This document shows positions 10,272 through 21,530 of a DNA stretch of 64,000 bases, one piece after another. The translations under genes were made by a program, and so were the position numbers. The DNA comes from Gerris lacustris (taxonomy: Eukaryota > Arthropoda > Insecta > Hemiptera > Gerridae): the NCBI GenBank assembly GCA_951217055.1, contig OX578276.1, positions 63,768,144 through 63,832,143 of the forward strand. The letters run 5' to 3'. The notes below the pieces were generated by a model. It had not been told where the DNA came from. It saw nothing but the letters and a program-made list of their open reading frames with translations, and ran no database searches. Within the stretch, counting starts at the first letter, position 1. Each line of letters starts with the position of its first letter.

Positions 10272-11075
10272 TGGTTTGAGCTAAATTAATGAAATTTGGG
10301 AGATCCGCACTATGTAAAGAGAAGTTTATTTTCATGCAATCACGCACTAGGAGCAACCACCCACTTTGCCCCCAGGGCATCCAACTTCAAAATTTCAAAT
10401 TGGAGTGTATATTTTAGATAGCATATTTGGATTGGACTTTTTTTCTATCTCCAATATTTTGCCTTCTATAGGGGTACAAAAATAGCAAAATAACCCTTCC
10501 GAAAATAATAAAGAATAACACTTATATTGTCGTGAAATCTATATGGTTTGAGATAAATAATGAAACTTAAGGGATCCGTACCATGTAAAGGGAAGTTTGT
10601 TTTCATGCAATTACGCAGTAGGGTTTTTACTTCAAACTTCTTTCTATCCAAAATATTTTACCCCCTATATGGGACAAAAGTATAAAAATGGTAGATTTCC
10701 GTGCATGAGAAATGGTGGTTGCCCCTAGTACACGAGTGGATTAATACACACTTCTCTTTACATGGTACAGATCCCCCCAAGTTCCATTAATTTATTTCAA
10801 ACCACTTAGATTTTATAACGATATAAAAGTTATTTTTTTACTATTTTCGGAAAGGTTATTTAGCTATCTTTGCCCCCCCCCCCTTCCTATAGAGGGCAAA
10901 ATATTGGAGATGGAGAAAAAGTTTAATTTTATTATTTTTCACCGTGGAATTCAAATATGCTATCAAAAATATACACTCCAATTTTGAAGTTGGGTGGTCT
11001 GGGGGCAAAGTGGGTGATTGCCCCTAGTGCGCGATTGCATGAAAACAAACTTCCCTTTACATGGTACGGATACCC
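10272..11075. repeat. Large imperfect inverted repeat (foldback element)
   Basis: The left arm (about 10272-10636) matches the reverse complement of the right arm (about 10690-11075). Shared blocks include CATGCAATC.CGCACTAGG, CACCCACTTTGCCCCCAG, TTGGAGTGTATATTTT, TCCAATATTTTGCC and ACCATGTAAAG.GAAGT. Each arm itself carries two direct copies of a block with CATGTAAAGRGAAGT and TCATGCAAT about 270 bp apart. It is non-coding and about 800 bp long. No protein-coding partner is visible. Confidence 0.8.
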
Positions 11076-11282
11076 TAATGTGTCTACACATAAACATATA
11101 TGTAAGGGTTAATACTTATAGGAGTTTCAAACATGTGTCGGAAAATGGAGGTTGTGAGTCGCACCATTTCGACATACAGTGTCAAAACAAGTTTTTTTTA
11201 AGATCAGAAACCGTTTGAGATACAAAACTCAACTTTTGTACACATTATCATTAATCTTAGCTACTTTTTGATCCCTGATTCA

Positions 11283-11308
11283 TTTTTTTTTTTTTTTTTT
11301 TTTTTTTT
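11283..11308. repeat. Poly-T run
   Basis: Twenty-six consecutive T residues. The surrounding sequence (11076-11480) has no recognisable gene. Confidence 0.9.
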
Positions 11309-11484
11309 ATTAAAACTTTTTAGTGGATTCTTAAAAAAACTTGTTTGTTTTTTTAAAATACATATTATTTAGTACAGCATTTGCACGAGTTTTGAGTTTT
11401 CGTCTATTTATAAAATACTAATACAAATTTTTGTATTAAGAATTTGCTTTTTTCAAAAATTCAATTGCACAAAAAGGCTATTTT

Positions 11485-11830
11485 GCAATATTTTTATTAA
11501 ATAAAGATATCTACAAATGGTGTATAAACCGGTGAGAGTAGCGAGCCTGCATTAACTTTATTAAATAAAGATTATCGACAAATGCTAGTATAAATAGTCG
11601 AGCGTAACGAACCTGCAAACATTTTAAAATAGAGAAGTGCACAAAAGCAAGGAAAATATGATAAGACCTAGCTGTCTAGACAGGCGAGCGCTGCGAACAG
11701 CAATAACTTTATTAAATAAAGATTACTTACAAATGCTGTATAAGCATGCGAGCGTAGGGAGCCTGCAATAACTTTATTTAGTAAAGATTATCTACAAATG
11801 CCGTAGAAACAGGCGAACGCTGAGATACCA
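11485..11830. repeat. Degenerate tandem repeat, unit about 65-70 bp
   Basis: Four units share TTTATTAAATAAAGATTATC, ACAAATGC.GTATAAA and GGCGAGCG..GCGAGCCTGCAA. A spacer in the middle carries CTAGCTGTCTAGACAGGCGA. Related units occur inverted at 37895-38020 and as a single unit near 38770. It is non-coding. The stretch 11831-12426 after it shows nothing recognisable. Confidence 0.75.
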
Positions 11831-12426
11831 TTACATTATTGTATCCTTTCTTCAAGCTTAATTATAAAAAGCGCTATTAAAAATAAAATAATAATACATT
11901 ATTCTTCTTACAATATTAATTTACAAATTATTCGCTATGGAAAACGTATAGAACGAATGGGTTGGATTGGTAAATTTGTTTTCAACAAATTTTCACGGGT
12001 ACCGTCACAGCATCCCCCTCTACTTTCAAAATATAAAATTAAATGTCAAATATAGAATTGAGATATCATTTGCTAAGCAATTGTTGGTTTTGGCTGTAAA
12101 TCGAGTTGCCAGTGCTCGAGTATGTGTTCTGTCAAACAAACTAAAACAAGCCAGAAAATATTATAGAGAGGTGAGTTTTTAGGGGTTGGTATTTCATACT
12201 TCTTTTCATTATTGCTGTTGGCAGCTCCGTACAAATAACTTAAGTTAAAATAAACCAGCTAAACATGACCCGAAAAATCAAATTTCTCAAAAAACAGATT
12301 TAAAAGCAAGTCAAGTAAATTTTTTCTAGACAAAATGTCCATGTGAAAAGAACATAATAAAAAAATATGAAATAGTTGTATGTTATTAGGAACATGGGAC
12401 AATTAGGCTTTAAGATAAGAATTAAT

Positions 12427-12514
12427 AGATTGTAGAGATGTTCTTGTCAGATTGTAGAACTGTTCTAGTCAGATTGTAGAGCTTTTCTAGTCAGATTGTA
12501 GAGCGTTTCTAGTC
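12427..12514. repeat. Minisatellite, 22-bp unit, 4 copies
   Basis: Four head-to-tail units have the form AGATTGTAGAGNNGTTCTAGTC with one to three differences between units. It is too short and too regular to be coding. Confidence 0.9.
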
Positions 12515-13821
12515 ACTTGGCGAGGGAAAGCTATTTAATCCTCCTTCTGGGCCAGCTTGATTTGTTTCTATAAACCGTGACATGTTTAAGTTTAAACCCC
12601 TGCTGTTTGGACTGGTTATTATATTTCCAAAAAATGGAGATAAATCCATATTCGTACCATCCTGAATTCAGCGCTATAAACATTTTTAAGTTTTATGACA
12701 TAAGCTGTAAGGATCAAAGTAAAAAGTAACACTATGAAGTAGATTATTTTATTATAACTATTATTTTTTCCTCAGTCATTACAACTTTGGAAAATTCTTC
12801 TTTATTTCCAATAATAATAATAATAGTGTAATATCTAAAGTTAAAATATGAAGTGCGGAGTAAAGAGAGGAAATTAACTCTGAATAAACTTAATAAAATA
12901 ATAGTTTAAAAGGCAACTTGATATAAAGCGAGGTTATTCTAGCTACTACTACCACTTAAGGAAATGTCGCAGATTTATTACCCTTCTCTTAGGTTTATGT
13001 CTCTTTACTTTAAAGGAGGATCGAAGGTAATGAAAAATAAATAGGGCTAAAGGAAATTTGGGTGGTTATATACATGAAATGGGAAACAAGCGAGAAGGTT
13101 AGAAACATGGAATAAGGTTAGGCTAAAGGACCGAAATAAGGGTTTCTATTTGTATATCAAATTCCCCTTCCATTAACCCTTTTTCTTATTTACTCCATGA
13201 ACAGACAAATTTCCTAACGCATTAAGTAACATACTAATACCAATAGCTATAGTATTGCTTGCTAGAATCGCTAGAATCCATAGTTCTAGTGGACTTGAAG
13301 CTTTAAACTTTCTATCAAAATCGAATTTAGGCATTTTATTTAATGGCTCGGCCTACATGTATAGGAAACATAGGCACTTAGTCCTTCCTAGCATGAGTCC
13401 TGCGAGGAGAGCTGCTTGAAGGAACATTCGTCGCTTAACTTCATATAATGAGTAAAAAAAGTTAATGCACTCAAATTAGTTATACATATATTATTATTTT
13501 TTAAGAAGTTAAAAAAAAATTGTTTTAATATAATAAATCAATAACCACGATCGTTATGAACACCTTAAGCGTGCATTATAAAAAGAAATTGTTATTAACT
13601 CAGTTCATATTCAATATTTTTCAATAAAACTAAGCCTAGAACATGCGCAACATGTTAGAGCACACCCCAGAAAAAGAGGTTTACTCACAGACAGACAGGT
13701 TTTCGTTATGTAAAAAATATCCTATAGTTTTGCAATTCTGATCAATGTACAAACAAAATTTTAATTTTATATATAATAAATCTGAAAGTTAAAGAACGTA
13801 AGCTTTAAGCCTCAACGTAAT

Positions 13822-13823
<2 letters not shown>
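12515..13823. other. No recognisable feature
   Basis: AT-rich sequence with short simple-sequence patches. Open frames are below 60 codons and no family motif is visible on either strand. Confidence 0.5.

Positions 13824-13912
<89 letters not shown>
13824..13912. repeat. (TA)n(TG)n microsatellite
   Basis: About 70 bp of TA dinucleotides run directly into about 19 bp of TG. Tyrosine-isoleucine open frames across it are artefacts. Confidence 0.97.
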
Positions 13913-15262
13913 AGTACGCAAATACAAAATTGTAAAAGAAAAATGATAATAATAAGGGGTGTGTTCGACAGTCCTTGGTCTTCTTTTGATTATTATTTGC
14001 TTGCATTCAGATCAGTTTCACAAATTCTCTTGAGAAAAGTGTATTCTCGAGCGTATTTTACCTCTTATTTAAAACCTTTCAACTTCGTGAGTTGAATAAT
14101 GAGGTGGGAAGATGGGTATAAAATATATGTACGTTGTAAATAAAAAGAAAGTATGTACATATATATTTCTTCCCTTCTCTCTATCTGCGTGGTGGTGATG
14201 ATGTATTCAGAGAAAGGCAAGAGCATTATGAATACATGAATGACAACTCACTGTTAAATGGACCTGTACAAGGTGGAGTGAAGCGAAACCATATTCTAGT
14301 CCGGATGCTTTTAAGTTGTGAAATACTTACTTGATACAATTCTAGGAAAGATGAGTATTGCTTTCGATATCTGTATTATCATATGATATACTGATAGTAT
14401 TTATTATCTGTATCACTTGATTCAAGTTTAAAAAATAATTCCATTTTGTTGTATAAAATCCTGGATTAAAATTTTAAACGATAATTTATTTCATTGTCTT
14501 TTCTTATATTTTTTGAATATTTCATTCCGCTTGTTGTTTTAAAACAATGGGAAAGCTATTCAAAACAGCCAGTATGCCTTTTGCGTTGGAATTCAGTTGA
14601 GATTACATTTTAAGTAAGAACGAAACTCTCTCAAGCGAAAATATCAAAGGAGCTTAAAGGTTGAGTCATTATTAATATTGAAGTAAAAAGAGAGAGATAA
14701 GAGCATGCAGGAATATTCTCGTCACTTGTTACTAATAAGGGCAACGGAGAAGATGAGCTCTTTGAACTTGTTAAGTCCCTTTAGGAATCGGAGTGGGTCT
14801 TGACGATATCGCATCTCATTGGCCCAGCCAAGGCGCTATAAATTAGAAATCAGTATGCAGGGATGTGGACTGGAGACAAGGGAGGGTTTGGACCCTTGCC
14901 GGACCCTGTCTACCGTACCCACCAGGGCAATTACTCGACTCGTATTTAATTACAGGGATAAATGATTAAAAGGAGAACTGGGTCCTTGAAGCTCAAGGTT
15001 TCTTAGAACCTTCCGCCATTGACTAAATAGACCGTCCTCTCTTACTCCTTTCAACTAATTTACTTACATTAGGGTAAAAGGCTGAAGATGGATATTCCTC
15101 GGGCATGATTGGAGACTCAATAGGCTCTGCAACATTATAAATAAGATTTTACTGAAGAATTATATGCCAACAGTGGCGTACATAGGAGGGGGAAGGGCCC
15201 ACCTCTCTTCCTAGATTATTACATAACTTGGACCCGCAATACACTTACATCAAACCCCGAAT
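13913..15262. other. No gene; one lone hAT-like terminus
   Basis: No coding sequence is recognisable. At about 15172 the sequence CAGTGGCGTACATAGGAGGG has the form of a hAT transposon end, but I found no inverted partner within reach. Confidence 0.4.
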
Positions 15263-15304
15263 AAACAGAGGCAGTGTTGCCAAACATTCAGGGATGTCCC
15301 CTCA
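15263..15304 (-). repeat. Truncated 3' LTR of the Gypsy element
   Basis: These bases match the first part (minus-strand sense) of the 5' LTR, including GTTGCCAAACATTCAGGGAT. The match stops at about 15263, where the 5' LTR continues for a further 200 bp. The terminus differs slightly (TGAGGGGAC here, TGTAAGGGGAC in the 5' LTR). Confidence 0.85.
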
Positions 15305-15317
15305 TCACTCCCTCCCC
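15305..15317 (-). promoter_or_regulatory. Polypurine tract
   Basis: On the minus strand GGGGAGGGAGTGA lies immediately before the 3' LTR start. This is where plus-strand DNA synthesis is primed in LTR retrotransposons. Confidence 0.8.
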
Positions 15318-15858
15318 AACGGCAGAGTCCACAAAGCGTTTTGGAAAATTCACTTTTCTGCCGGATCGGGTAATATGTTCAGCAGATTGGGAAGTGGATG
15401 TAGTGATACTCGGAGTAGGTGAGGCACTATTCGTAGGTACAGGAGAATGGTCAATGATAGTATCTTGAAGCAAAAAAGCTGGTTTTAGTCTGTCGATCGA
15501 GATTTTGTCTATTCCTCGTGCATTAGTGATGACAAAATACTTTTCATGTCTTGAGATGACAGGGTATGGTCCATCGTAGACCGGTTGCAATGGTTTTCTG
15601 GTGGCGTCATGCCTGACAAACACATGGGATGCAGATTTAAGTTCAGGGTGAATAAAGGTGGATTTATTGCTTTTATGTGTGATTGGCACAGGTTTGATGT
15701 TTTGAAAGTGATTTTTCAGTTGAGATATAAACGTTGGCAGATCCACGTCTGATGCTTTAACTTCTGTGAAAAACTGTGAGGGTAAACGAATGCTTTCTCC
15801 ATATAGTATTTCAGCTGTTGAACTGTGAGTTTCAGGAATAATATAGGCACGAAGACCT
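15318..15858 (-). pseudogene. Gypsy integrase C-terminal part (frameshifted)
   Basis: The reading frame after a shift near 15850 continues the integrase C-terminus. It includes the conserved stretch [20 protein letters not shown] and a GPY-like segment (YDGPYPVISR), then a short tail. The frame stays open from about 15850 to 15288, running through the polypurine tract. It belongs with the RNase H-integrase segment immediately upstream on the minus strand. Confidence 0.8.
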
Positions 15859-17260
15859 AAAAGAACTAGGTAATTTTAACGAAGGTAATTTTGGTACCCA
15901 ATTGTCAGTAAGCTGGGCTTTTAATGATGCTTTAAGTACACGGTGCCATCCTTCAATTTTGCCATTGGCTGCCGGGTGGTAGGCTGTAGTTTTTATATGT
16001 TCAATGCCTAACATATTAGTAAGGTGTGTAGACAATGGACAGTCAAACGGTCGGCCCCTGTCAGTGGTGATACGTAGTGGTACACCGTAACGTGATATCC
16101 AAGTGGACAATAGGACATTAGCTACTGTCTCAGCTGTAGCGTCTTGTGTAGGCACTGCTTCAGGCCAACGTGAAAACCGGTCTATCATAGTGATGAGGTA
16201 TCTACAGCCGTTACTAAGATCCATAGGACCAACAATATCAACATTTATGTGCTGAAATCGTGCTGTTGGTGTCGTGTACATTCCAATAGGGCTGCTGGTA
16301 TGATAATGGATTTTTACTTTCTGGCACGGGATGCAAGATCTTGCCCATAGTGTAATATCCTTGCGCATATGAGGCCAAACATATTTTTGATGTACTAAAT
16401 TAAAAGAGCCTTTGATGCCAGGATGAGCTAGGTTGTGAAGGGATTCAAAAACTAATTTTCGTAGTGGTTGAGGTACGTAAGGACGCATTGTATCCATGGA
16501 GGTGTCACACATCAAGTTTTTGCCACTGATCACGACGGGTTTTAGTTGTAATGAACAAGAGGGAGATGACAGCAAGTGCTTAAGTTCCTCGTCTTGTTCT
16601 TGAAAACTTGCCATATCGTCAAATGAGATTGAAGATGGTATGGTAAGGGAGTTAATTCTTGAACAAGTGTCTGCAACAGTATTGTCTTTTCCTTTGATAT
16701 ACTCTATTTTTGTAGTAAACTGGGCGATGAAATCTAAATGCCGTAGTTGACGAGGTGATGCTTTTTCAGGTCTTTGGTTGAATGCAAAAGTAAGCGGCTT
16801 ATGGTCTGTGAAAATCGTAAAGTCTCTTCCCTCTAACATAAATCTAAAATATTGAACAGCTGAGTACATTGAAAGAAGCTCACGGTCATATGTGCTGTAC
16901 CTTTGTTGAGTTGGACTGAGCTTTTTTGAATAGAATGCTAATGGTTCCTTGATATCTTTATTAATTTGATATATTGAGGCACCGATGGCCAGATCCGAGG
17001 CATCAACCATCAGGACCAATGGTAGCTCTGCAGATGGATGCGCCAAGAGTGTTGCCACGGAAAGATCTGTTTTTAGTTGTTCAAAAGCTTGCAAGGTTTC
17101 CTCGGTCCACTGGATTACACGATTGTTATTCTTTTTGCTGTTGCGAGTGAGTTCATATAATTTACACTGGGTATTTGCTGAGTTAGGGAGAGATCTTCTG
17201 TAAAAGTTTATCAGCCCAAGGAATCGTCTGAGCTCAGCTACTGTATTAGGTTGGGGAAAG
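15832..17260 (-). pseudogene. Gypsy pol segment: RT connection, RNase H, integrase
   Basis: An open segment of 420 codons (17094 to 15832) plus its upstream frame-shifted part. RNase H is shown by [14 protein letters not shown], the glutamate region of [11 protein letters not shown] and FTDHKPL. The integrase has a zinc-binding HHCC N-terminus (H near [15 protein letters not shown]) and core motifs [16 protein letters not shown] and an NGKIEGWHR variant, which keeps the glutamate. It is followed by a frameshift near 15850. The enzyme would insert the element cDNA into the host genome if intact. Confidence 0.9.
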
Positions 17261-18437
17261 TCTTTGATAACTTGCCCCGATCAGGTAAAGGGCGAATACC
17301 TTCTGCAGAAACCTGGTAACCAAGGAAAGGAACTTCTTTATTTGCGAATATACTTTTTGCAAGGTTGATATTTACATGATGTGCGTTGAGGGTTTCAAAA
17401 AGAAGACGTAAATGTTCTTCATGCTGTTCTAAATCATCAGACACCACCAATAAATCGTCCAAATAAGGAAAAACAAAAGGCAAGTCTTTAAGTATATGGT
17501 GCATATACCTTTGGAAACTTTGGACAGCATTTCGGAGACCAAATGGAAGACGAAGAAATTCAAAAAGGCCGAAAGGCGTAATAACGGCTGTTTTATGAAC
17601 ATCATCAGGTGCGACAGGAACATGATGAAATCCACGTATGAGGTCTATCTTTGAAAAAACCTTTTTTCCATGAAGTTGGCTGTTAAAGTCTTGAAGATGA
17701 GGTATTGGATAACGGTCCGGGATTGTGCATGCATTGAGCATTCTATAATCCCCACAGGGGCGCCAAGACCCATCCTTTTTTGGTACAAGATGAAGTGGGC
17801 TACTCCAGTTAATCTTAGAAGGACGACAGATACCTAAATCTATCATTTCTTGAAAGGCGAATTTTGCATCCCTGAGCTTATCTGGAGGTAGTCGTCTGGC
17901 GCGAGCTGTGACAGGTGGACCTTTGGTGAGTATAGTGTGAGAAATGGCCGCATCGTTCTCTTGAAAACTAGGTTTTTCTTTAAAAAGATTAGGATAATTT
18001 TTAAGTAAGTTTGCATAAGGCATTTCGGGAGAAATATTATGTACAGATATCTGGCAGGTAGTTGACACAAAACCGGAGCAGGATAACTTAGTGATATTAT
18101 CAAGCAAGCGTTGATTACTAATATCTATTAAGAGGTGAAATTGCTTCAAAAAATCAGCTCCTAAAATCGGTTGGGTGACATCTGCCAGTATAAAGTTCCA
18201 TACGAATTTTCGCCTTAAACCAAGATCAAGTCTGAGGAGTCGTTCTCCATATGTTTTAATGGTAGAGCCATTTGCAGCATATAATTCACGTTTAGAAATA
18301 TTCTTTTTATCATGATGTGATGGCGGGATAACTGAGACATCAGCACCACTGTCCTAAAAATCTAAGTTTTGTGTTTATATCTGTGACAAAAAGGCGAGTA
18401 GGCTGTACCCCGCCCCCTTTCGCCGCCAGGGACGGGT
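17238..18437 (-). pseudogene. Gypsy pol segment: protease and reverse transcriptase
   Basis: The pol frame starts by overlapping the end of gag. The aspartic protease active site DSGADVSVIP is visible near 18340 but is separated from the upstream frame by a small indel. The RT follows with a DLIRGFHHVPV-like A-box, LPFGLRNAVQSFQRYM and the catalytic YLDDLLVVSDD at about 17455. The 303-codon frame ends at 17238 by frameshift just before the thumb and connection. Confidence 0.9.
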
Positions 18438-19226
18438 TCAGTCGTTTTCCGAAGAAACTGGGAATGAGCACGGTTTAGTGCATTTGGTTGCCTTCTCCTG
18501 GTGTGGGTAACTGTGGTGATACCAGCACACATCGACAGGTCGTGAAGGGGTGCTTGAGCGTTCCCGACTTGAACGGTATTGGGACCTGGACCTTGAGCGC
18601 TGTGTCCTTAGTTCATTAATAGATTTTGTTAATTCTACTATTTGCATCTCTAATTTAGAAAAACGGTCTTCAGGTGTGTTACTGGTTGTTTGTACTGGGC
18701 ACACATATTGGGATGGCGAAATTTCTAAAATTTTATCTGCCATGAGGGCTAGATTATCTAAGGTGTCAGAGCTTGATGCTAAAATTGACCTTGTATTGGT
18801 TGGAAGCCTTTGTAAAAATAAATTTTTGAGGAAATCATCAGTAACTTGTTTCCCAGCCAATGCACGCATTTCCCTTAATAAAGCAGTTGGTTTTTTATCT
18901 CCTAATTCGAGATCTGTAATGAGTTTTCTAGCTTTTCTCGTTTCCGATTCTTCGAATTCTTTTATTAAACGTGATTTGAGATCATTGTAGCTCGAAGTGG
19001 TAACTGTTGTGGAAATTATATCGGAAATCAGTTCTGCAATTTCACTGTCAAGTGATCCTAAAATATAGTGATATTTGGTGATTTCATTTGTGATGTTTGC
19101 GGTCACAAACTGAGATTCAACTTGGTAGAGCCAAACTTTAACATTTCGCCTCCAAAATGGAGGAATTTTTATGCTTACTCGAGCAACATCAGTTGTTTCT
19201 TTAACAGTTTCATCTCCATTAGCCAT
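18438..19226 (-). CDS. Gypsy gag, CsRn1-type (CHCC)
   Basis: This 262-residue protein forms the particle that packages the element RNA. The N-terminal half holds the typical gag capsid-like pattern (a FWRRNVKVWLYQVESQF start, then LL.EMR.LAG and FLQRLP). An arginine-serine-rich linker follows. A C-x2-H-x11-C-x3-C zinc motif sits at about residues 234-253 in place of the usual CCHC knuckle, as in CsRn1-type elements. The ATG at 19226 lies about 240 bp after the LTR. Pol begins in another frame at the gag stop, so expression needs frameshifting. This is the only open gene of the element. Confidence 0.85.
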   Translation of the reverse strand: MANGDETVKETTDVARVSIKIPPFWRRNVKVWLYQVESQFVTANITNEITKYHYILGSLDSEIAELISDIISTTVTTSSYNDLKSRLIKEFEESETRKARKLITDLELGDKKPTALLREMRALAGKQVTDDFLKNLFLQRLPTNTRSILASSSDTLDNLALMADKILEISPSQYVCPVQTTSNTPEDRFSKLEMQIVELTKSINELRTQRSRSRSQYRSSRERSSTPSRPVDVCWYHHSYPHQEKATKCTKPCSFPVSSEND

Positions 19227-19453
19227 AGTGCCGGTTGTAATTGAGGTTTACGAATAATAACAGTAATAGTCCAATTAAAAAGAAAAAAATTAAAATAATA
19301 AAATAAACTTACGAAATTGGTGTTAAATAGTGCAGGTTTACCAAATAACTTAACGTTATGTAATAGGTTCATACACATTTACAGAAAATTAATAAGTAAA
19401 ACTTAGAGTTTCTTCACAAAAAGAACACGCGAGTACACAAGTTATTTTTCACT

Positions 19454-19463
19454 GGGGTCACCA
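19454..19463 (-). promoter_or_regulatory. Primer-binding site for tRNA-Trp
   Basis: On the minus strand TGGTGACCCC begins two bases after the 5' LTR and is complementary to the last ten bases (with CCA) of insect tRNA-Trp. Priming by tRNA-Trp is a known trait of the CsRn1 clade. Confidence 0.75.
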
Positions 19464-19465
19464 AC

Positions 19466-19711
19466 TGTGGGTATTTTGGTTATAACAAATACAACTCACA
19501 AATAATTATGAACGTATTTATATTAAATTTGTAATATAAAATAGAAATAAACACTTTAAATATTTAAACATGATAAAGAAATAACATGAGTGTGAGCGTG
19601 AGCGGACAAAAGACATGAGATGAGAGCGGGCGCGAAAGTGTAGATAAGAAGAAGAAGAAGTTCAAACAAACAGAGGCAGTGTTGCCAAACATTCAGGGAT
19701 GTCCCCTTACA
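19466..19711 (-). repeat. 5' LTR of the Gypsy element (246 bp)
   Basis: On the minus strand it begins TGTAAGGGGACATCC and ends AAATACCCACA, giving the TGT..ACA termini usual for LTRs. It is followed by the primer-binding site. It should contain the element promoter and start site. The first 42 bp are repeated at 15263-15304. Confidence 0.8.
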
Positions 19712-20988
19712 CCTGTACTGAAAACATCAAGCTTTCTTTCATTACTGGCTGTAGCTGCTAGTAAGGGATGGACTGTACAGCACCTAGACGTTGAAACAGC
19801 TTTCCTCTACGGTAAGCTGGAAGAAGAGATCTACATGTGCCAACCCCCGGGTTTTGAAACTGATAATAATCAGGTATGTAAATTAAATCAGGCTTTATAT
19901 GGTTTGAAACAGAGTGCCCACTCTGTTTATACCATACGCCCGTGTATGGTATAAAACTTTAGATTCACATCTCATTAATAATGGTTTTAAAAGATTATCA
20001 TCTGACACATGTATTTATATAATTAATTCTTGGCATTCATGTAGACGATTTGGTTCTGATTAGTTCAGATCAAGATATTTTTAATTAGGCTGTTGATATG
20101 TTATCAAAGAAATTTGTTATCAAAGTATTGAAAGAAGTTGATAAGGTACTAGGTCTAGAAATAAGTCAACATAAAGGTATTATTAGAGTTTCACAGTCGT
20201 GCTATGCTCAACAAATTCTGAGACGTTTTGATATGGCTGACTGTAAACCGGTTTCTACACCGTTAGACCCTAATCAAGATCTACATGTTTACGATGATTC
20301 ACCTGCCGTAGATAACAAACTGTATCGAGAACTTATCGGCTCTCTAATGTATCTGATGGTGAGGACAAGACCTGACTTAAGTTACCCTGTAAGTCTACTT
20401 AGTGGATTTTCTCAAGATCCTAGAGTTGTTCACTTAAATGCTATTAAAAGAGTCTTTAGATATATTAAAGGAACAATGGATGCAAGTCTATATTATTGTC
20501 AAGGAAATGATAAACTTTGTGGGTTTGTTGATGCTAATTGGAGAGACGGAAAGCTAAATCAACGCTCTACCAGTGGTTATCTGTTCACCTTTGGAGGTAA
20601 CATAGTTATGTGGAGATCCAAACTTGAAGGATCTGTGGCTTTGTCTACATGTGATTCCGAGATTGTTGCCATCGTAGAGGCTTTAAAACAAGGAACATTT
20701 CTGAAACATCTGTTTGAAGAAATATTCAACTCTACTTCTCATGAACAAATTAACATCTTCTGTGATAACAAGTCTGCTATACATCTCGGTAAAAATGGTA
20801 CTACTACCAATAAATCACATCACATGGTGAGACAAGTTTCATTTATACATCAAGAACTAAGCAATAATAATTTTGATCTAATTTACATTCCTACCGATCA
20901 ACAGTTAAGTGATTTTTTAACTAAAGCTGTTAGTAAGGTCAAGTTACAAAAAACTTTACAAAATCTCAATATGACTATAACTTTTTAA
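19712..20988 (+). pseudogene. Copia (Ty1) pol, RT and RNase H part, truncated and broken
   Basis: The RT begins abruptly after the Gypsy LTR, within a region containing LDVETAFLYGKLEEEIYM and QALYGLKQS, both typical of Copia RT. A frameshift near 19930 and a stop near 20090 interrupt the palm; the YVDDL-equivalent HVDDLVLI is readable at about 20039. From 20098 a 296-codon frame holds the rest of the RT and RNase H (GFVDANWRD, STSGYLF, ALSTCDSEIVA, IFCDNKSAIHL, ADFLTK-like SDFLTKA). Gag, protease and integrase are absent from the window. Confidence 0.92.
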
Positions 20989-21219
20989 TGATAAACTCTT
21001 AAGTTATGTGAAAGTGTTTTTTTGAGTTTAATTTTTTTTAAAGGGATAAGGTAATATTTTTTTTTTAAAGTAAACTTTTATTTTGTCATGATGGAAATTA
21101 AATTGAATAAGTAATCAATTTTTAAGTTTTAAAATCCACGTTAAAAAGTAGAGTCAATTTTTCTTTTTGAAGGTAAATTTATGTTAAATTTTTTTACAAT
21201 TAAAAATTACGGAGGAATG

Positions 21220-21530
21220 TGTTAGTATAATTTTGAATATTAAAGTATCAAGTCTACTAAGCCCGCCATACAGAAGATGGACCACCGTACTAGAATGAAC
21301 CGGGGTTTCGAGTTTTCAAGATGGAGCCAGTCCTGTTTTAACGTTCTCAATGGTAACACACGTTTTAGTTTTATTATCCGTATTCATCTTACATGATATT
21401 CATTTTTCTGCTAACAAATTGTAATATGTATAACGTGTAGATAACCCTGGTTAGCATAAGAATAATAGTGGTATTTATAAAAAGAAATTCACCACACATT
21501 CTAAAGAAAAGCACAGGTATCCAGCTGGTG
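21220..21530 (+). repeat. Probable 3' LTR of the Copia element
   Basis: A purine-rich GGAGGAA lies just before TGTTAGTATAATTTTGAATA, the expected position and start of a Copia LTR, about 230 bp after the pol stop. With no second LTR in the window the 3' boundary is a guess. Confidence 0.5.

Larger units (their letters stand above)
15263..19711 (-). mobile_element. Ty3/Gypsy LTR retrotransposon, CsRn1-like, defective
   Basis: Read on the minus strand the element runs 5' LTR (19711-19466), primer-binding site, gag, protease-RT-RNase H-integrase, polypurine tract and a truncated 3' LTR. The CHCC-type gag motif and a primer site matching tRNA-Trp are known marks of the CsRn1 clade. The pol region has frameshifts near 18350, 17260 and 15850, so this copy cannot make its proteins. 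The 3' LTR keeps only about 42 bp of the 246 bp in the 5' LTR. Confidence 0.9.
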
